Shown: positions 10,455 through 21,242 of the stretch, one piece after another
How positions within the stretch are numbered: position 1 is the first letter of the stretch
Layout of the letters: every line of letters begins with the position of its first letter
From: Rhizophagus sp. LPA8_4_AMF
Taxonomy: Eukaryota > Glomeromycota > Glomeromycetes > Glomerales > Glomeraceae
DNA: 24,339 nucleotides
Direction: 5' to 3'
Assembly (NCBI GenBank): GCA_021464525.1
Contig: JADRCO010000940.1
Coordinates: forward strand, 1-24,339
The notes under the pieces: generated by a model
The model's input: the letters and a program-made list of their open reading frames with translations, nothing else
What the model was told of the DNA's origin: nothing
Databases searched by the model: none
Position numbers and translations under genes: made by a program

Positions 10455-12119
10455 ATCTAAAAATAAAATAAATAAGATTAAACTTTATTATTATAAAAAT
10501 TCATCATTTAAATACTTTTTTCGAAAAAATTTGAATAGTTTCTAAATAGGAAATAAATAATCAAATTATTTTCGACCAATTAAAATTCATGCATAGGAAA
10601 TATATAATACGAAGGATAAAATTTATTCTTACCATTATAGAATTTTAATTATGGAAACACATAACGGATGTCACGACAACGTACATTTCTATTGTTTATG
10701 TGTACATATAAATCGATAATTAGGGTAAATTACAATGATGAAATTACATTAGTTATTAATTTATTCATTGTTTTGTATAAAAAGAGATTAAATTTTTCGG
10801 AGAGTGACGAAAATTTATGTACTCATGGTTTGAGAAATCAAATCATTGAAATTTAAAATATAAAAATATCTAGTCACTTCTTTGTTACCTATCACGTCAT
10901 GTGATCAAATTATATATATAAACAATAATTCTGCAATGTTTGCATGATTCTAGTCTAAATTAGGAAATTATTTAAATTACTTATTTTCTACTTATTAAAT
11001 TCCCGTTATTGTTTTCATTATTTTTAGCGAATGAAAATTTGTCATTAACCTTTTATGATTTGTGACAATATACAATAGAATGAAAGTTTTTCTGGTCGTA
11101 AAAAAAGAGGATTTTCCTAAGGCGGTTTAATAGCCGGTTATATATAAATGATGAGGTCATAATTCGCAAATATTTTTAAAAAAAAACTTTAATATTTTTA
11201 AATTAATAAAAGATCAAGATTATCACGATTCCGCTCGAGATTCGATTATTCGAATATATATATGTATATATATACAGTATATATGTACATATAAATGATA
11301 ATTCGAATCTTCTGTTTCAAACAGACTGCAGGCATTGTTTATTCAAATTTTTTTTTTGTTTCCCAAATATTTGTACTACACTACAAATCTCACGATTAAA
11401 TTTCTCGGAAATCCGGGTAAAATAGAAACAAATTTTTTTTTTGCTACGTTGCGCCACATGTCGGGTAATTAAAAATCACTTTTGACTTTTTTCGTTTAAT
11501 ACAAAAGATGATAATCTCGATTTTTTTTTTAATCATTGAATGACCGGAAAAAATATTTTACATAAATGAACGAACCAGTCGAACCATGTGCGATAATAAT
11601 TAATAAAATGTTTTATTCTTCCTAAATATGATCTAAGATAATAATTTAATATATTTATGTCATATTTTTTAAATTGCAAAGCTGTACTGCTGTAGTAATA
11701 ATCTGATCATGTGATTATCTTAAAATCATCTGGTATATCACGTGATTAGATGATCAAAGGTAAAAAAAAAATTTTTTTGGGAAGATCAAACTTTAGGTGA
11801 TTTCATTTGAAACGAAACAAGATTTTTTTTTATGCAGATTTTTTTTTTTCAAAGATCATTTCTAAAAAATCCTATAGATTTCTAACTGAAGATACTATTA
11901 TTATCTATCTTGAACTTAATAAATTAAACTTTGCAATAATTATTTCATCTAACGATCATATTTTTTAAAAGACCGCGCGGTTAGTATACTTATCCCTTTT
12001 AAGCTTATGACGCAATGGATTACTTATTAATTATTTATAGATAAAATCAAAAAAAAAATTTTTTTCTCATTCCTTTTAATTTGTTTTTTTTTTCTGCTTT
12101 TTCTAATCTTTGAAACATA
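10455..12119. promoter_or_regulatory. Divergent intergenic region between the MFS and F-box genes
   Basis: 1.66 kb with no supported gene; the open frame at 10668-10856 (+) has no motif and looks like chance. It must contain both promoters. Notable items are ATCAC-n5-GTGAT at 10891-10905, the perfect palindrome ATCACGTGAT at 11737-11746 with a related CATGTGAT at 11708-11715, a TATATAAA stretch at 11139-11147, an imperfect hairpin at 11236-11309, and long pyrimidine tracts just before the F-box start (12053-12110), common near fungal transcription starts. CACGTG is the core of bHLH E-boxes; its use here is inference. Confidence 0.45.
11236..11309. repeat. Imperfect AT-rich palindrome
   Basis: GATTCGATTATTCGAAT on the left faces ATGATAATTCGAATC on the right around a run of alternating TA/GTA steps (ATATATGTATATATATACAG). 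The arms allow a long cruciform or hairpin with mismatches. It is probably a microsatellite-derived palindrome; there is no sign of a gene. Confidence 0.4.
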
Positions 12120-13808
12120 ATGATTATACAACAATTTTCTCCAGAATTACTTACAGAAATATTTGGAAATCTTTATATCAATGATTTATTAGTATGTGCA
12201 TTAGTAAATAGAAAGTGGAGTGCAAATGCGATGCGTATATTATGGAAGTGTCCCATTCAATTAGCAACTTTTCCTTTAAAAAATTCTAAATCACCACAAG
12301 AAAAATTATGTTCAATAATTTCTACTATAGTGAAATGTTTATCAATTGAAGTTAAAAATAAATTAAGAAATATTTATGGAATAATTATTGATGAAACTAA
12401 GAATGAAAGTGTACCAATGTTTGATTATTGTTTATTCATGGAAAAGTTGAACTTTGTAATAATGTTTAAAGCTACATTGTTCTGGTTAAATTCTCAGGGT
12501 TGTGTTACAGGTAAAAACATTTTTCTTATGGAATTGACGTGAACTAAATGAATTAAATGAACTAAATGATATAATATATTATATATATATACATATATTT
12601 TTTTTCTAATAGGATTAATTTATCATCATATTATATTTCAAGAAATTTGTAACCTGATTATCGTAAATAGTAATATTCTTAATAATCAACAACGCGATAC
12701 AAATAAGATGACCGAGGCAAAAATCATTTTAAGTGCATATAATCCAAAACAAATGTTAGAAGGTGAAATTTGTAATAGAAATTATAAAGAATCAGATTTT
12801 CCTTTGCCAAGTCATTTACCTTTAATGACACAAACTTTATCACGATTGGAAAGGGTTACATTAAATACTTGTATACAACCAAGATTTATTTATGATCTTA
12901 ATAATATTTGTAGAAATGTTTTGGATATAAGTATACATTGTGGATGTAATGACGATCAACATTTGGCCGATTTCATAAATAATCAAGAAAAATTACAAAA
13001 AATAGTATTGTTTTCTTTTAAATCGGATATACGATTAGAAAAAATATCTGAAGCTATTAAAAATAAATTGGAACAATTATTATCATTAAATATTTCAGCA
13101 GGACAAGTACCATTGGAAATTTTTAATAACAAACAATGTAATCAATTGATTGAATTACATTTAGTTGATTGTGATCAATCTTTAACAAAACTTTCTGATT
13201 GGAATCAATTCCTTTGTTGTAATGATACTAGTTTTAAAAATTTGAAAAAATTGGAATTACAATGTAATATAAAGAGTTTGGAAAAGATTGGAACATTTCT
13301 TCAAAAGATTTCATCATCATTACGTAAACTTATATTAATACGTAATAATCCTGAAGAACAAATTTTAGTTGATAAATTTTATAAGAATGTTGCAAAATAT
13401 TCTTCAAATTTAATTCAATTGGATTTAACTATACCGGAATTTATTGAATCTTTGATAATCATTTTACCATCATGTAAAAAACTTGAAAATTTAAATTTAA
13501 GGGATCCTTTTAATCAACCAAATGATTTAAATGAAAGATTTCCTTTAATTGGAAAATATTTTCCTTTATCATTGAAAAAATTTGGAGTTGAATTTGATGT
13601 AAATGTTTCAAAGGAAAAGATTGAGGAATTTTTAATTAATTGTTTTAATATTGGAATAAGAAAATTATCATTTGGTTTTTATTTTATGGATTTTACCTTG
13701 GATCATGAAATCATTATGAGAAGACACGTACAATTAGGAACTCTTAGTAATGAATTTTATGAATATTGGATAAAAGAACAAAAAGAGGTTATAATTGAAG
13801 TAAAATAA
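12120..13808 (+). CDS. F-box protein with leucine-rich C-terminal region, two exons
   Basis: Exons 12120-12510 and 12613-13808 (1587 nt, 528 aa); the GT-AG intron of 102 nt is phase 1 and keeps the frame. Residues about 5-45 form an F-box: FSPELLTEIFGNL, a hydrophobic LLVCALVNRKWS helix, then ILWKCP. The remainder has repeated leucine-rich stretches such as KNLKKLELQCNIKSLEKI, SLRKLILI and LENLNLRD, consistent with irregular LRRs. F-box proteins bind Skp1 through the F-box and present substrates to the SCF ubiquitin ligase; the LRR part would bind the substrate, which is unknown. Such genes are very numerous in Rhizophagus-type fungi. The ATG sits after a long pyrimidine tract and directly precedes the F-box. 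The stop at 13806 may be bypassed by a further intron (13800-13864); see the separate entry. Confidence 0.87.
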
Positions 13809-13864
13809 AAATAAATAAATAAAATATATTATTTTTCCTCAAAATTTATTATTTACTTAAATAG

Positions 13865-13948
13865 GGAAATATGATTTATGACGAAAATTTAACCGTCCAA
13901 GAAAAGGAAAAGGATTATTGGTTTGATTTCATAAGGGAGTGCATGTAA
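13865..13948 (+). CDS. Possible alternative last exon of the F-box gene
   Basis: Just before the annotated stop, codons GAA|GTA AAA TAA contain a possible GT donor at 13800. A TTTACTTAAATAG acceptor ends at 13864. Splicing this 65-nt intron is in phase and adds 27 codons (GNMIYDENLTVQEKEKDYWF, then a short tail) before a stop at 13946-13948, giving a 553-aa protein in place of 528 aa. The peptide is of ordinary composition and unlike the low-complexity DNA around it, which argues it was selected as coding. The minisatellite begins a few bases later. Whether it is constitutive, alternative or fossil cannot be told here. Confidence 0.45.
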   Translation, partial: GNMIYDENLTVQEKEKDYWFDFIRECM

Positions 13949-13959
13949 GAAAAAAGGTA

Positions 13960-14275
13960 ATTTCAGGTAATTTTAAATGGGTGATTTCAGGTAATTTTGG
14001 GTACTTTTATTTTAATCTGGGGTAACTTTATTTTAATTTATTTTAATTTGGGGCAATTTTATTTTAATTTGGGCAATTTTATTTTAGTTTGGGCAATTTT
14101 ATTTTAGTTTGGGCAATTTTATTTTAATTTAAGCAACTTTATTTTAATTTGGGCAATTTATTTTAATTTCAGATAATTTTGGGTAATTTTATTTTTAACC
14201 AAGATAATTTGGGGTAATTTTATTTTTAACCAAGATAATTTGGGGTAATTTTATTTTTAATTTCAGATAATTTTG
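13960..14275. repeat. Two abutting minisatellites with a shared core
   Basis: Array 1 has a 20-bp unit, GGGCAATTTTATTTTAATTT, exactly in register at 14051, 14071, 14091, 14111 and 14131 (14131 begins AAGCAAC), with degenerate units before (from about 13960) and after. Array 2 has a 31-bp unit starting GGGTAATTTTATTTTTAACC at 14181 and 14212 (identical), with a third diverged unit from 14243. Both share GGG(C/T)AATTTTATTTT, so the 31-bp unit probably arose from the 20-bp unit by insertion. It lies immediately 3' of the F-box gene. Confidence 0.9.
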
Positions 14276-16335
14276 GATAATTTGAATAACTTGGGATTTA
14301 TATTATATAATATCTTGCATTTAGAATGTAACCTCACCAGAATATTCCATTTTTTTAGCACAGACTCTGGGTATTTTTTTCGTTCTCAGATATGGATCGT
14401 ATATGGAATCATAGATACGGATTATGATGATTATGTAGATTATGATTTCTGGATTATGCATAAGAAGTTTATAATATGCAATATGATAAGCAAACATGCA
14501 CAGTTGAGTTCTTATGATTTCTTTGTTTAAACATTAACATGAGTTCATATAATTAGTGATTATATAGATAGTGTAACATTATTATTATTACAAAGAATTT
14601 ATCAAGAATATATCAAGTTGAAAGAAAAAAAAGAAAAAAAATTATTTTTTTTTTTTTTTAAAGTTCAGGAGTTTTAATAATTAATAAAAAGATCTGCGAT
14701 ATGGAATATTCAAGATTATAACTCGTTTTAATTGTTTTTTTTTTTTTCATTTTTTCATTTATTTCTATTTTTTTTTTTATTTTTTTAGAATTAATTTTCT
14801 TTTTTTTTTTTTTTTTTTTTATTTTTTTAGAATTAATTTTTTTTTTTTTTTTTATGTTACGAATTACGATGTAACGATGTTACGATCAAAAAAATTCTTG
14901 ATTTCTTGTCAAACTCCCCAAAATTTCTTTTTTCCTTTGTAAAAAAAAAATAAAAAAAATAAAATAAAATGCATATGAAATAAATAAATAAAATAAAATT
15001 TTTTTTGAGAATCAAATCGAGTAATTTATACAAAGTTACGTTTCACATTTGAGTTTTTTTATCCTAAAAGTAATATTCATTTGATAATACGGAAAAATCA
15101 TCAAAAAATATTTTTTTTTTTTGGTCAGTTGATGAACACCCATAACATTTTGTCATTTATTAAAGAATGAGGAAATGAGGGACAAAAAATGGCGAAGTAA
15201 TCCAAAAAACTTGATTTTTATAATAAATAAATATTTATGTGTCTATCTATGATTTGTGAAAAAGTATTAGGAAAAGGGAAAAATAAAAACAAACATTTTT
15301 ACGATCTCCCTTTCGCCCCACCTGAAAAATTAAAAATAAATCCTGTTTAAAAAAATTTACTAAAAAAACTTAAAAAATTCGGCGTTAAATAATTTTCACA
15401 TTCGGTAAAATTAAAAATTAGCCATCAAAAAAAAAATTGTAATCAATTAATTATATCAGGAAATTTCATAACAAAAATATTATATTTATTATTATATTAA
15501 GTTTATTATTATAATAAATATATTTGTACATATAAAAATGAAATCTATTTTATCTTTTAAAGTTAGAGTTTGAAAGGTTTTATAAAATCAAGAGATAATC
15601 TGGGGTTCTGGACCGTCTTTCTTAGTTTCCTTTATGACTCACGTTTTGATCGTCTAGTTCTCTTTCACAAAATACTTTACAAGTGATCATTGAAATTTTT
15701 TTTTTTTAAAAAAAAAAAAAATAAAAAGGAAATTTTGAAAGAACGACAAAATATTAAGGAAATTGGGCTTTCTTATTGATAAAAAAAAAAATATTTTTTT
15801 TTTTATTTTTAAATTTTTCTTCTTTTTTTGATTTTTTTATTTTTCTTAATACCACTAAAAAAAGGTACTAAAAAAGTAAAACCAACCAACCATATTTCCT
15901 TCAAATCATTAAAAATAAAAAAATAAAAGCAATTATACGTACAAAATTGAATATATTAAAAAACAACCAGAATAGAAAAAAAAAATTAATGGATAAAAAG
16001 AAAAAAAAATAAATGCCTTAAAAAAATCCAAAAAAATTTACAACGAAAAGAAATATTTGTAAAGGAAAAAAATTATTTACAATTTTTTTTTTTTTTTTTT
16101 TTGAAATAAAAAGAGTATATAGCTCCAAAAATTGAACCAAGACTCGTATTAATATATTTTTTTTGATAAAATAAATGATTCGGTAATAATAATACAAATA
16201 TGTGAAGAATGCATGAAAAAAAAAAAATTTAATTATATTACACATTATTAATTTGTTGGTTTAAATGTTTTTAGAATGGTTTACTGTAAAGTGTAAAGAT
16301 CATAAAAAATTACAAAGTGTCGTATATTATATTCG
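14276..16335. other. Low-complexity AT-rich spacer
   Basis: No supported gene. The open frames at 14273-14530 (+) and 16018-16245 (-) are low-complexity. It contains long T runs, including a duplicated block of T-run plus TTTAGAATTAATTTT at about 14781-14805 and 14821-14845, A-runs at 14941-14999, and T/A runs at 15690-15840 and 16083-16102. Nothing with tRNA or snRNA features was found. Confidence 0.6.
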
Positions 16336-17276
16336 TTATATCGTTATATCGTTCATGCCCAAATTAGCGTAGAAAGTTGTGACCTAGAGAAACCGAATTT
16401 CGTTATAGAAACCTGTATCGAAAAAAAATAATAATTAAAAAGAGCGTTCGATAAACTATCACGAAAAAAAGGTTAAAATAATATACTTACGAAATTGTTA
16501 AGAAATTCGAAATCAATTGCAATCTTTTTGGGTTTCTTTTCTGATAAAACTTTTTCGGAAACTTCAACAATTTCAGATTTTTCATTATCAATAGTTGAAT
16601 TTTTTTCTTCAATTTCTCCTTTAATTGGCTCTGGTTCTTTGGGTGATTCAACAACAGTTGGAGGAGCGGCAATAAGAGCGGTTGATTTTTTAACAACAAA
16701 AACAACTTTCTTTTCTTCAATAGGTTCATCAAAAGAGTAATTTGGCATACGAATAATAATACGATTCTTTTCTTGTTCTTTTGTGTATTTATCTAATTGA
16801 GCCTTCAATAACGTAACGGAAGGACTAGCTTCATTAGTAAGTAATTTTTCGTTGTTAACGTTAGAGTCGTCAGGTGTGGGAAGAGAAGTGGAAAATAATG
16901 GAGAGACTTGTACGTCGCGAGCAAGTTCAGCTTCGCATAATTTTTTAAGATCGCCGAGTAAATCAGGAGGAGGTAATTGTAATGTTTGATATCTCCAAAA
17001 TCGATTACGTAACTTTGACCTTGTTGAAGAAGATGAGGAATCATGATTGACTAGTTGGTTATGAACTTGAGGTAGTGAAGAAATATAATCCTTATAATCA
17101 TTCAAGAATTGGGAAACTTTGGGAGAATATTCTTCATAATCAGAATCTTCAGAATCTTCAGAATCTTCTTGTACTCGAGTTTGTATTATATTTGCTAAAT
17201 ATTCTAGATAATCATTAACGTCATTATATATTTGTTTCGCTTGATCTAATTCCGCGGAAGTTGGTTTGGAAGACAT
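16336..17276 (-). CDS. Unrecognised acidic two-exon protein
   Basis: Exon 1 runs 17276-16491 (262 codons, MSSKPTSAELDQAKQIYNDV...) and ends NNF followed by a GTAAGT donor. The preferred exon 2 is 16383-16336 after a TTTCTCTAG acceptor, adding VTTFYANLGMNDITI and a stop (277 aa). An alternative acceptor at CGATACAG (exon from about 16413) would give VSITKFGFSRSQLSTLIWA. I do not recognise the family. Visible features are a helical N-terminus, a repeated SED-SED-SD acidic patch encoded by three 9-bp repeats near 17142-17168, a serine run near residue 80, a PPPDLLGDLKKLCEAELARD segment near residues 102-121, and a long Lys/Glu-rich C-terminal region with prolines. There are no membrane segments or signal peptide. 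It reads like a largely disordered soluble adaptor or scaffold. The uninterrupted 786-nt exon with balanced codons supports a real gene. Confidence 0.7.
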
Positions 17277-17864
17277 TTTTCTATTATTATTATTTTATAA
17301 AAGAGGAACGAAAAAACGAAAGGGTAAATTTGATAAAAAATTGTTAATAAAATAATAAAATAAATCTATGATACGTGTTTTTTTTAGAACGCGAAAAAAA
17401 AATAAAAGTGGAAGTATTTCTACTATATTTATAAGAAGTACATAAAAATATTTTAAATGTTAATCATTTTTTTTTTTATCCCTTTATTTATTTATATAAT
17501 AAAATAATAAAGGATAAAAAAAAAAAAAAAATGGAGGACGGAATATGGAGAAAAATAAAAAAATTACTAATAAAGGGTATTCAAAAATTAAACAATGGAA
17601 TTTATTCTTTAGAGAGAAAATTCCCAATGAGAAAAAAAAAAGAAAAAAAAAATTCGTACCAAAGTTTTTGGATGGACTTCTTATAGAATTTTTTTATCAG
17701 ATAATTTTGAGATATCAAAAATTCTTTTTGGGGTGAGGAAAGAAAGAGAAAGCTTGTTTGGTTTGTTTATTTGTTTATTGTTTGTGTTATTTTACTCGTG
17801 TTTTGAATATGTGGCGCAGCAATAAATGTGGCTTCTTATCATTAAAAAAAGTCGGACCGTAGGT

Positions 17865-17970
17865 CTTTCTTTCTTTCTTTCTTTTTTTGATTTCTCGTTA
17901 TCTTTTTATATAATTTTTAATTTACTTTATTTATTTATTTACTTATTTATTTACTTATTTATTTATTTTC
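17865..17970. repeat. TTTC and TTTA microsatellites
   Basis: A run of TTTC units (about 17865-17887) is followed after 40 bp by TTTA units interrupted by TTAC (about 17926-17970). Confidence 0.85.
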
Positions 17971-18449
17971 ACTTTATCCAATTGGAATAATTTATGATAA
18001 CCTGCTTATCGTCGTACATCCAATAGATAATTAGATACCAAAGAATGAAAGATTAACAAAAAAAAACAGGTTTTTTTAATTTTTTGTAATTAAAAAATTT
18101 TTAATTACTATTTTATGGGAAGAGATGACTAATCTTGTGTTGATTTTTAAGTAAATAATAAGTTTTACAGCGAAGTAAAAACTGGGAGCGTAAATCAATT
18201 CTCTTAAATAGCTTTTTTTAATTTGGAACATCTTTCGGAAAGCTCGTTTAAGAAAATTCTAATTTAGTAAAAAAGAAGGGATTTACTATAATAGTAATCA
18301 TAGAAGGCTTAGAGTTTTGCTATTTACTCCTGCATAAGTCAAAAGTCTGCTGTTTAAAAAAATTTAAAATGATGAAATAATTGATAAATAGATCGGAAGA
18401 TATAAAACTTTTTTAAAACTTCTACTTTGTTTGATATAAACAATATTAA

Positions 18450-18550
18450 ATAAATATATATATATATATATATATAAAATACGTATTGTATAAAATATTA
18501 TATTATTGTATTATTTTATTTTATTTTATATATATAAACATATATATACC
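18450..18550. repeat. TA dinucleotide and TTTTA repeats
   Basis: A perfect TA run near 18453-18476, then TATTTTATTTTATTTTATAT and a second short TA run before 18550. Simple-sequence DNA. Confidence 0.85.
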
Positions 18551-18720
18551 GTAAATTTTTTTTTTTGTTTCAAAATTCAAAGAGTCTGTTCTTTTAATGT
18601 CACAAATCTTGGGGAAGGATTTCTAATCCACTTAGTCTACCACGCGATAAGTATTGAGAAACACAATAGACACACAAAAATTATGTATAATATTTTGTGA
18701 GCGTAGATCCTTTTTTTTTT

Positions 18721-18840
18721 TAAACTATAAGGGAAATTCGGTATATCATTTATTAGGTTAAAAAGTTTTAAAATTCGGCTAATTGAAATTAGCCAAGATG
18801 TGATTCGTGGATCGGTCCTTAAAAAAGGTTCATTCAAATT
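18721..18840. repeat. Palindromic repeat unit, candidate MITE
   Basis: Contains the perfect inverted repeat GGCTAATT-GA-AATTAGCC (18777-18794) and CCTT-AAAA-AAGG (about 18817-18828). AAATTCGG occurs at about 18734 and again at 18771. The minus strand is open across it (18637-18837) and encodes DPRITSWLISISRILKLFNL, but the peptide follows the palindrome rather than a protein motif. Probably part of a dispersed repeat family. Confidence 0.4.
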
Positions 18841-19231
18841 TGTTATACAATAAACACCATAATAATAATTATTCCTGGATATGTTGATACAATATTCACC
18901 ACAAGAAATTGACTAAGTTAATTTTAGATATTTTATTAAAATTACTTTTTTAATAAAAACAATCGTAACATTAAGTTAAATAATAATGAATCGAAATTAC
19001 GCATTTACGCTTTTCTCGAAAAGATTTTAGATGATCTCAGCCTATAACATTTCTCCTTGATCGTTTCAAGTCTTTGAATGCTATTTTTTTTTTTATTACC
19101 ATGATTTTTTTCGGCAATGAAATAATAAATAATATAGAATGCATCGACAAAGCCAAAAAATTAATTGTGTAACATACAATACTTATTTCTTTATATTTCA
19201 CTCATAACTTATCGCTTTATTTTTTTCACAG

Positions 19232-19295
19232 GATTGGCGGTATGCTATCAAAAACATCGAGTAAATCTTCTTTATAAAAGAAAAAGTCGTGGGGT
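19232..19295 (+). other. Candidate orphan exon with splice-like borders
   Basis: A good acceptor (TTTATTTTTTTCACAG, ending at 19231) is followed by about 64 bases less AT-rich than their surroundings and then a GGTAAGTG donor at 19294. Two frames look protein-like: GGMLSKTSSKSSL ending in TAA, or LAVCYQKHRVNLLYKRKSRG. I found no convincing exon upstream or downstream, so this may be a last exon of a finely split gene, a UTR exon, or chance. Confidence 0.2.
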
Positions 19296-20172
19296 AAGTG
19301 CGTTTAGTTTAAACTAAATGTATGTATGGGGGGAAAATAATATTAAAAAATATTTTTTTTTTTTTTTTGGAGGGAATTCTTCGGATTCAATTAAAACTTT
19401 ATTCTTTTAGTAATGCATAATACATGTACGCTACGACAAAAAAGTAACCCTCGTTGTTGTTTAAAATCTTGTTTAAATTCCAAATATGTTAATGATATTT
19501 TTAGTTTATATATATGTATATTTTTTTATTGGCCATTAAAAGGATGATTCATAAGTTTTTTTTTTCTTGTTTCCAAACTAGTATCATGACGTATTCATAA
19601 GGCGGAATTACATGCTGTTACTGTTAGTATTACAATATATCATTCAGTTCTCGCAAATTCCGTGATTATAATGATTATGTATGTATGCCACTATATGTAT
19701 TGCAGTCATTTTTTTCATCTTCACAATCGAAAAAAACAATGATGTTTGACATCTTACTTCGCTGTCATTATTCCATTATTCTCCACTCGAAAAAAAAAAA
19801 AAAAAAAATTAAATTAAAATACAAAAAAATAAAATAAAAAAAATTTGTAAAAAAAAAAAAAAAAAATTAAATTAAAAAACAATAAAATAAAATAAAATAA
19901 ATCTGTAAAAAAAAAAAAAAAGAATTTTAAATTAGTTTAGCCTAGCCGTGTTCTTTTTATTACCATCTCTTTGTGTGACTTTTGCGCCTTGTATCAGTTG
20001 AATGCCTTGTGTGATTTGTGTAACCATGATTATATATTTCGCCTAAAAGTCGTGTTTTTTTTACAATGATTGCGCGTCCATTTGAATAGAAATGTAATAA
20101 TAACTATACAACATACAATATTTGTACATATTTATAATAAAGTTCACATAATAAGATGAAATTAGTTAATAT

Positions 20173-20280
20173 ATAAAATTGGTATAACGTAGGATTCGGT
20201 AACATCCCTCCGATTTATTGAGAGTTGGGGCTGTAATCCCTGTAATGATAAATTAGTGCTTATTGAAATACCAATTTTAT
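20173..20280. mobile_element. 108-bp MITE-like element with 13-bp perfect inverted ends
   Basis: ATAAAATTGGTAT (20173-20185) is perfectly inverted at ATACCAATTTTAT (20268-20280). The interior is less AT-rich than its surroundings (GGATTCGGTAACATCCCTCC) and has no open frame. No clear target-site duplication. Size and structure suit a very short non-autonomous DNA element; family unknown. Confidence 0.4.
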
Positions 20281-21138
20281 TAAGAAAAAAAAAAGGCATT
20301 ACGAAATTTTGTAACCTATTAACTAACTTAAACTGAGGTAATTGAGTAACCTCTTTTCCTCAAATAAATCTTTTATCACTGCAAATAAGTTTATGCGAAA
20401 AGTACTTTGATTTATTTTCTATTAACCAAAAACATGAATCTTATTGGTGAGTTGACCTTTTTTGTATAATAATAGTAAAAAACCTTTTTATTTCGATAAG
20501 GAAATTCCAATTTTAATGGTGATCAACAAATTGATCAGCTTTTTGTGTTTCTTGTGTTATTGTTACAACTTACTTACTGTGCCCAACTGTGCCGAATCAC
20601 CTGTTTCTATTATTTGTTTTTGTAGTAAGAAATTTTTTGTTCGTTTTTTTTTATCTCAAATGATCAATTCTTATTGGATGGCTTGATTTTCCTTTACATT
20701 TTTTTTTTTTTTGAAAAACAAAAATTACAAAAACTACAAAAACCACACTTTTTATCAAAGAAATTATTGCGGATGATGTCAATTTGTAATTGTAATTGTG
20801 TAAATCCGGTAATCATAAAATTCCCAAATGCAAGCCACATATTTCCTTTTCAAAAGTGAAAAACGTCAAATGACCGTATTACTTTGCATAATTCTTATGA
20901 AAAAACTAAATTTTCAAATTCTTTGTTTCTTTGCTATTATTTAAAAGTAAATTGACTATGAAAATCGTGAATTTCATATATCCAAATTTAAAAACAATAA
21001 CTTTTACGTAATTTGTTATTAATTAATCATCAAAGACATTTAATCAGTTATAAATATTAGAAATTTTTTCCCTGAAAAAATCAAAAAAAAAAAGTAAGAT
21101 AACAAAACTTGTTATTTTTCCCGTTTTTTTTTCTACTT

Positions 21139-21195
21139 CCCCTGCTTTAATTTATACATTAAAAGTTTTCTCCCTGCTTTAATTTATACGTTTAT
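21139..21195. promoter_or_regulatory. Direct repeat upstream of the 21243 gene
   Basis: CCTGCTTTAATTTATAC occurs twice 35 bp apart (about 21139-21155 and 21174-21190), each preceded by a pyrimidine run, within 110 bp of the start codon. The position suggests a duplicated core promoter or transcription-start element; function is inference. Confidence 0.4.
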
Positions 21196-21242
21196 AAAAA
21201 AAATTAATATATAATTTTTTTTTTTTTTAAAACGTGATAAAA

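Larger units (their letters stand above)
17277..21242. other. 4-kb stretch without a convincing gene
   Basis: Open frames at 17545, 18506, 18637 (-), 20462 and 20674 are lysine/phenylalanine-rich or repeat-derived and show no motif. The stretch holds TTTC and TTTA microsatellites (about 17865-17970), a palindromic repeat (18721-18840), TA repeats (18450-18540), a candidate orphan exon (19232-19295), A-runs (19791-19920) and a MITE-like element (20173-20280). No tRNA, rRNA or spliceosomal RNA was recognised. Confidence 0.5.

Noticed and set aside
16487..17044. Additional open frames inside the 16336-17276 gene on both strands
   Set aside because: Leu/Lys-rich or Ser-rich shadow frames of the main exon; the frame with ordinary composition and matching splice signals is the one annotated.
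18600..18690. Possible tRNA-like fold around 18600-18690
   Set aside because: Neither strand shows a T-arm GTTCGAATC-type box or a closable acceptor stem.
20462..20859. Two consecutive plus-strand open frames with Phe/Cys/Lys-rich peptides
   Set aside because: Low-complexity, overlapping, no motif, no splice logic, and composition equal to the flanks; more likely chance.
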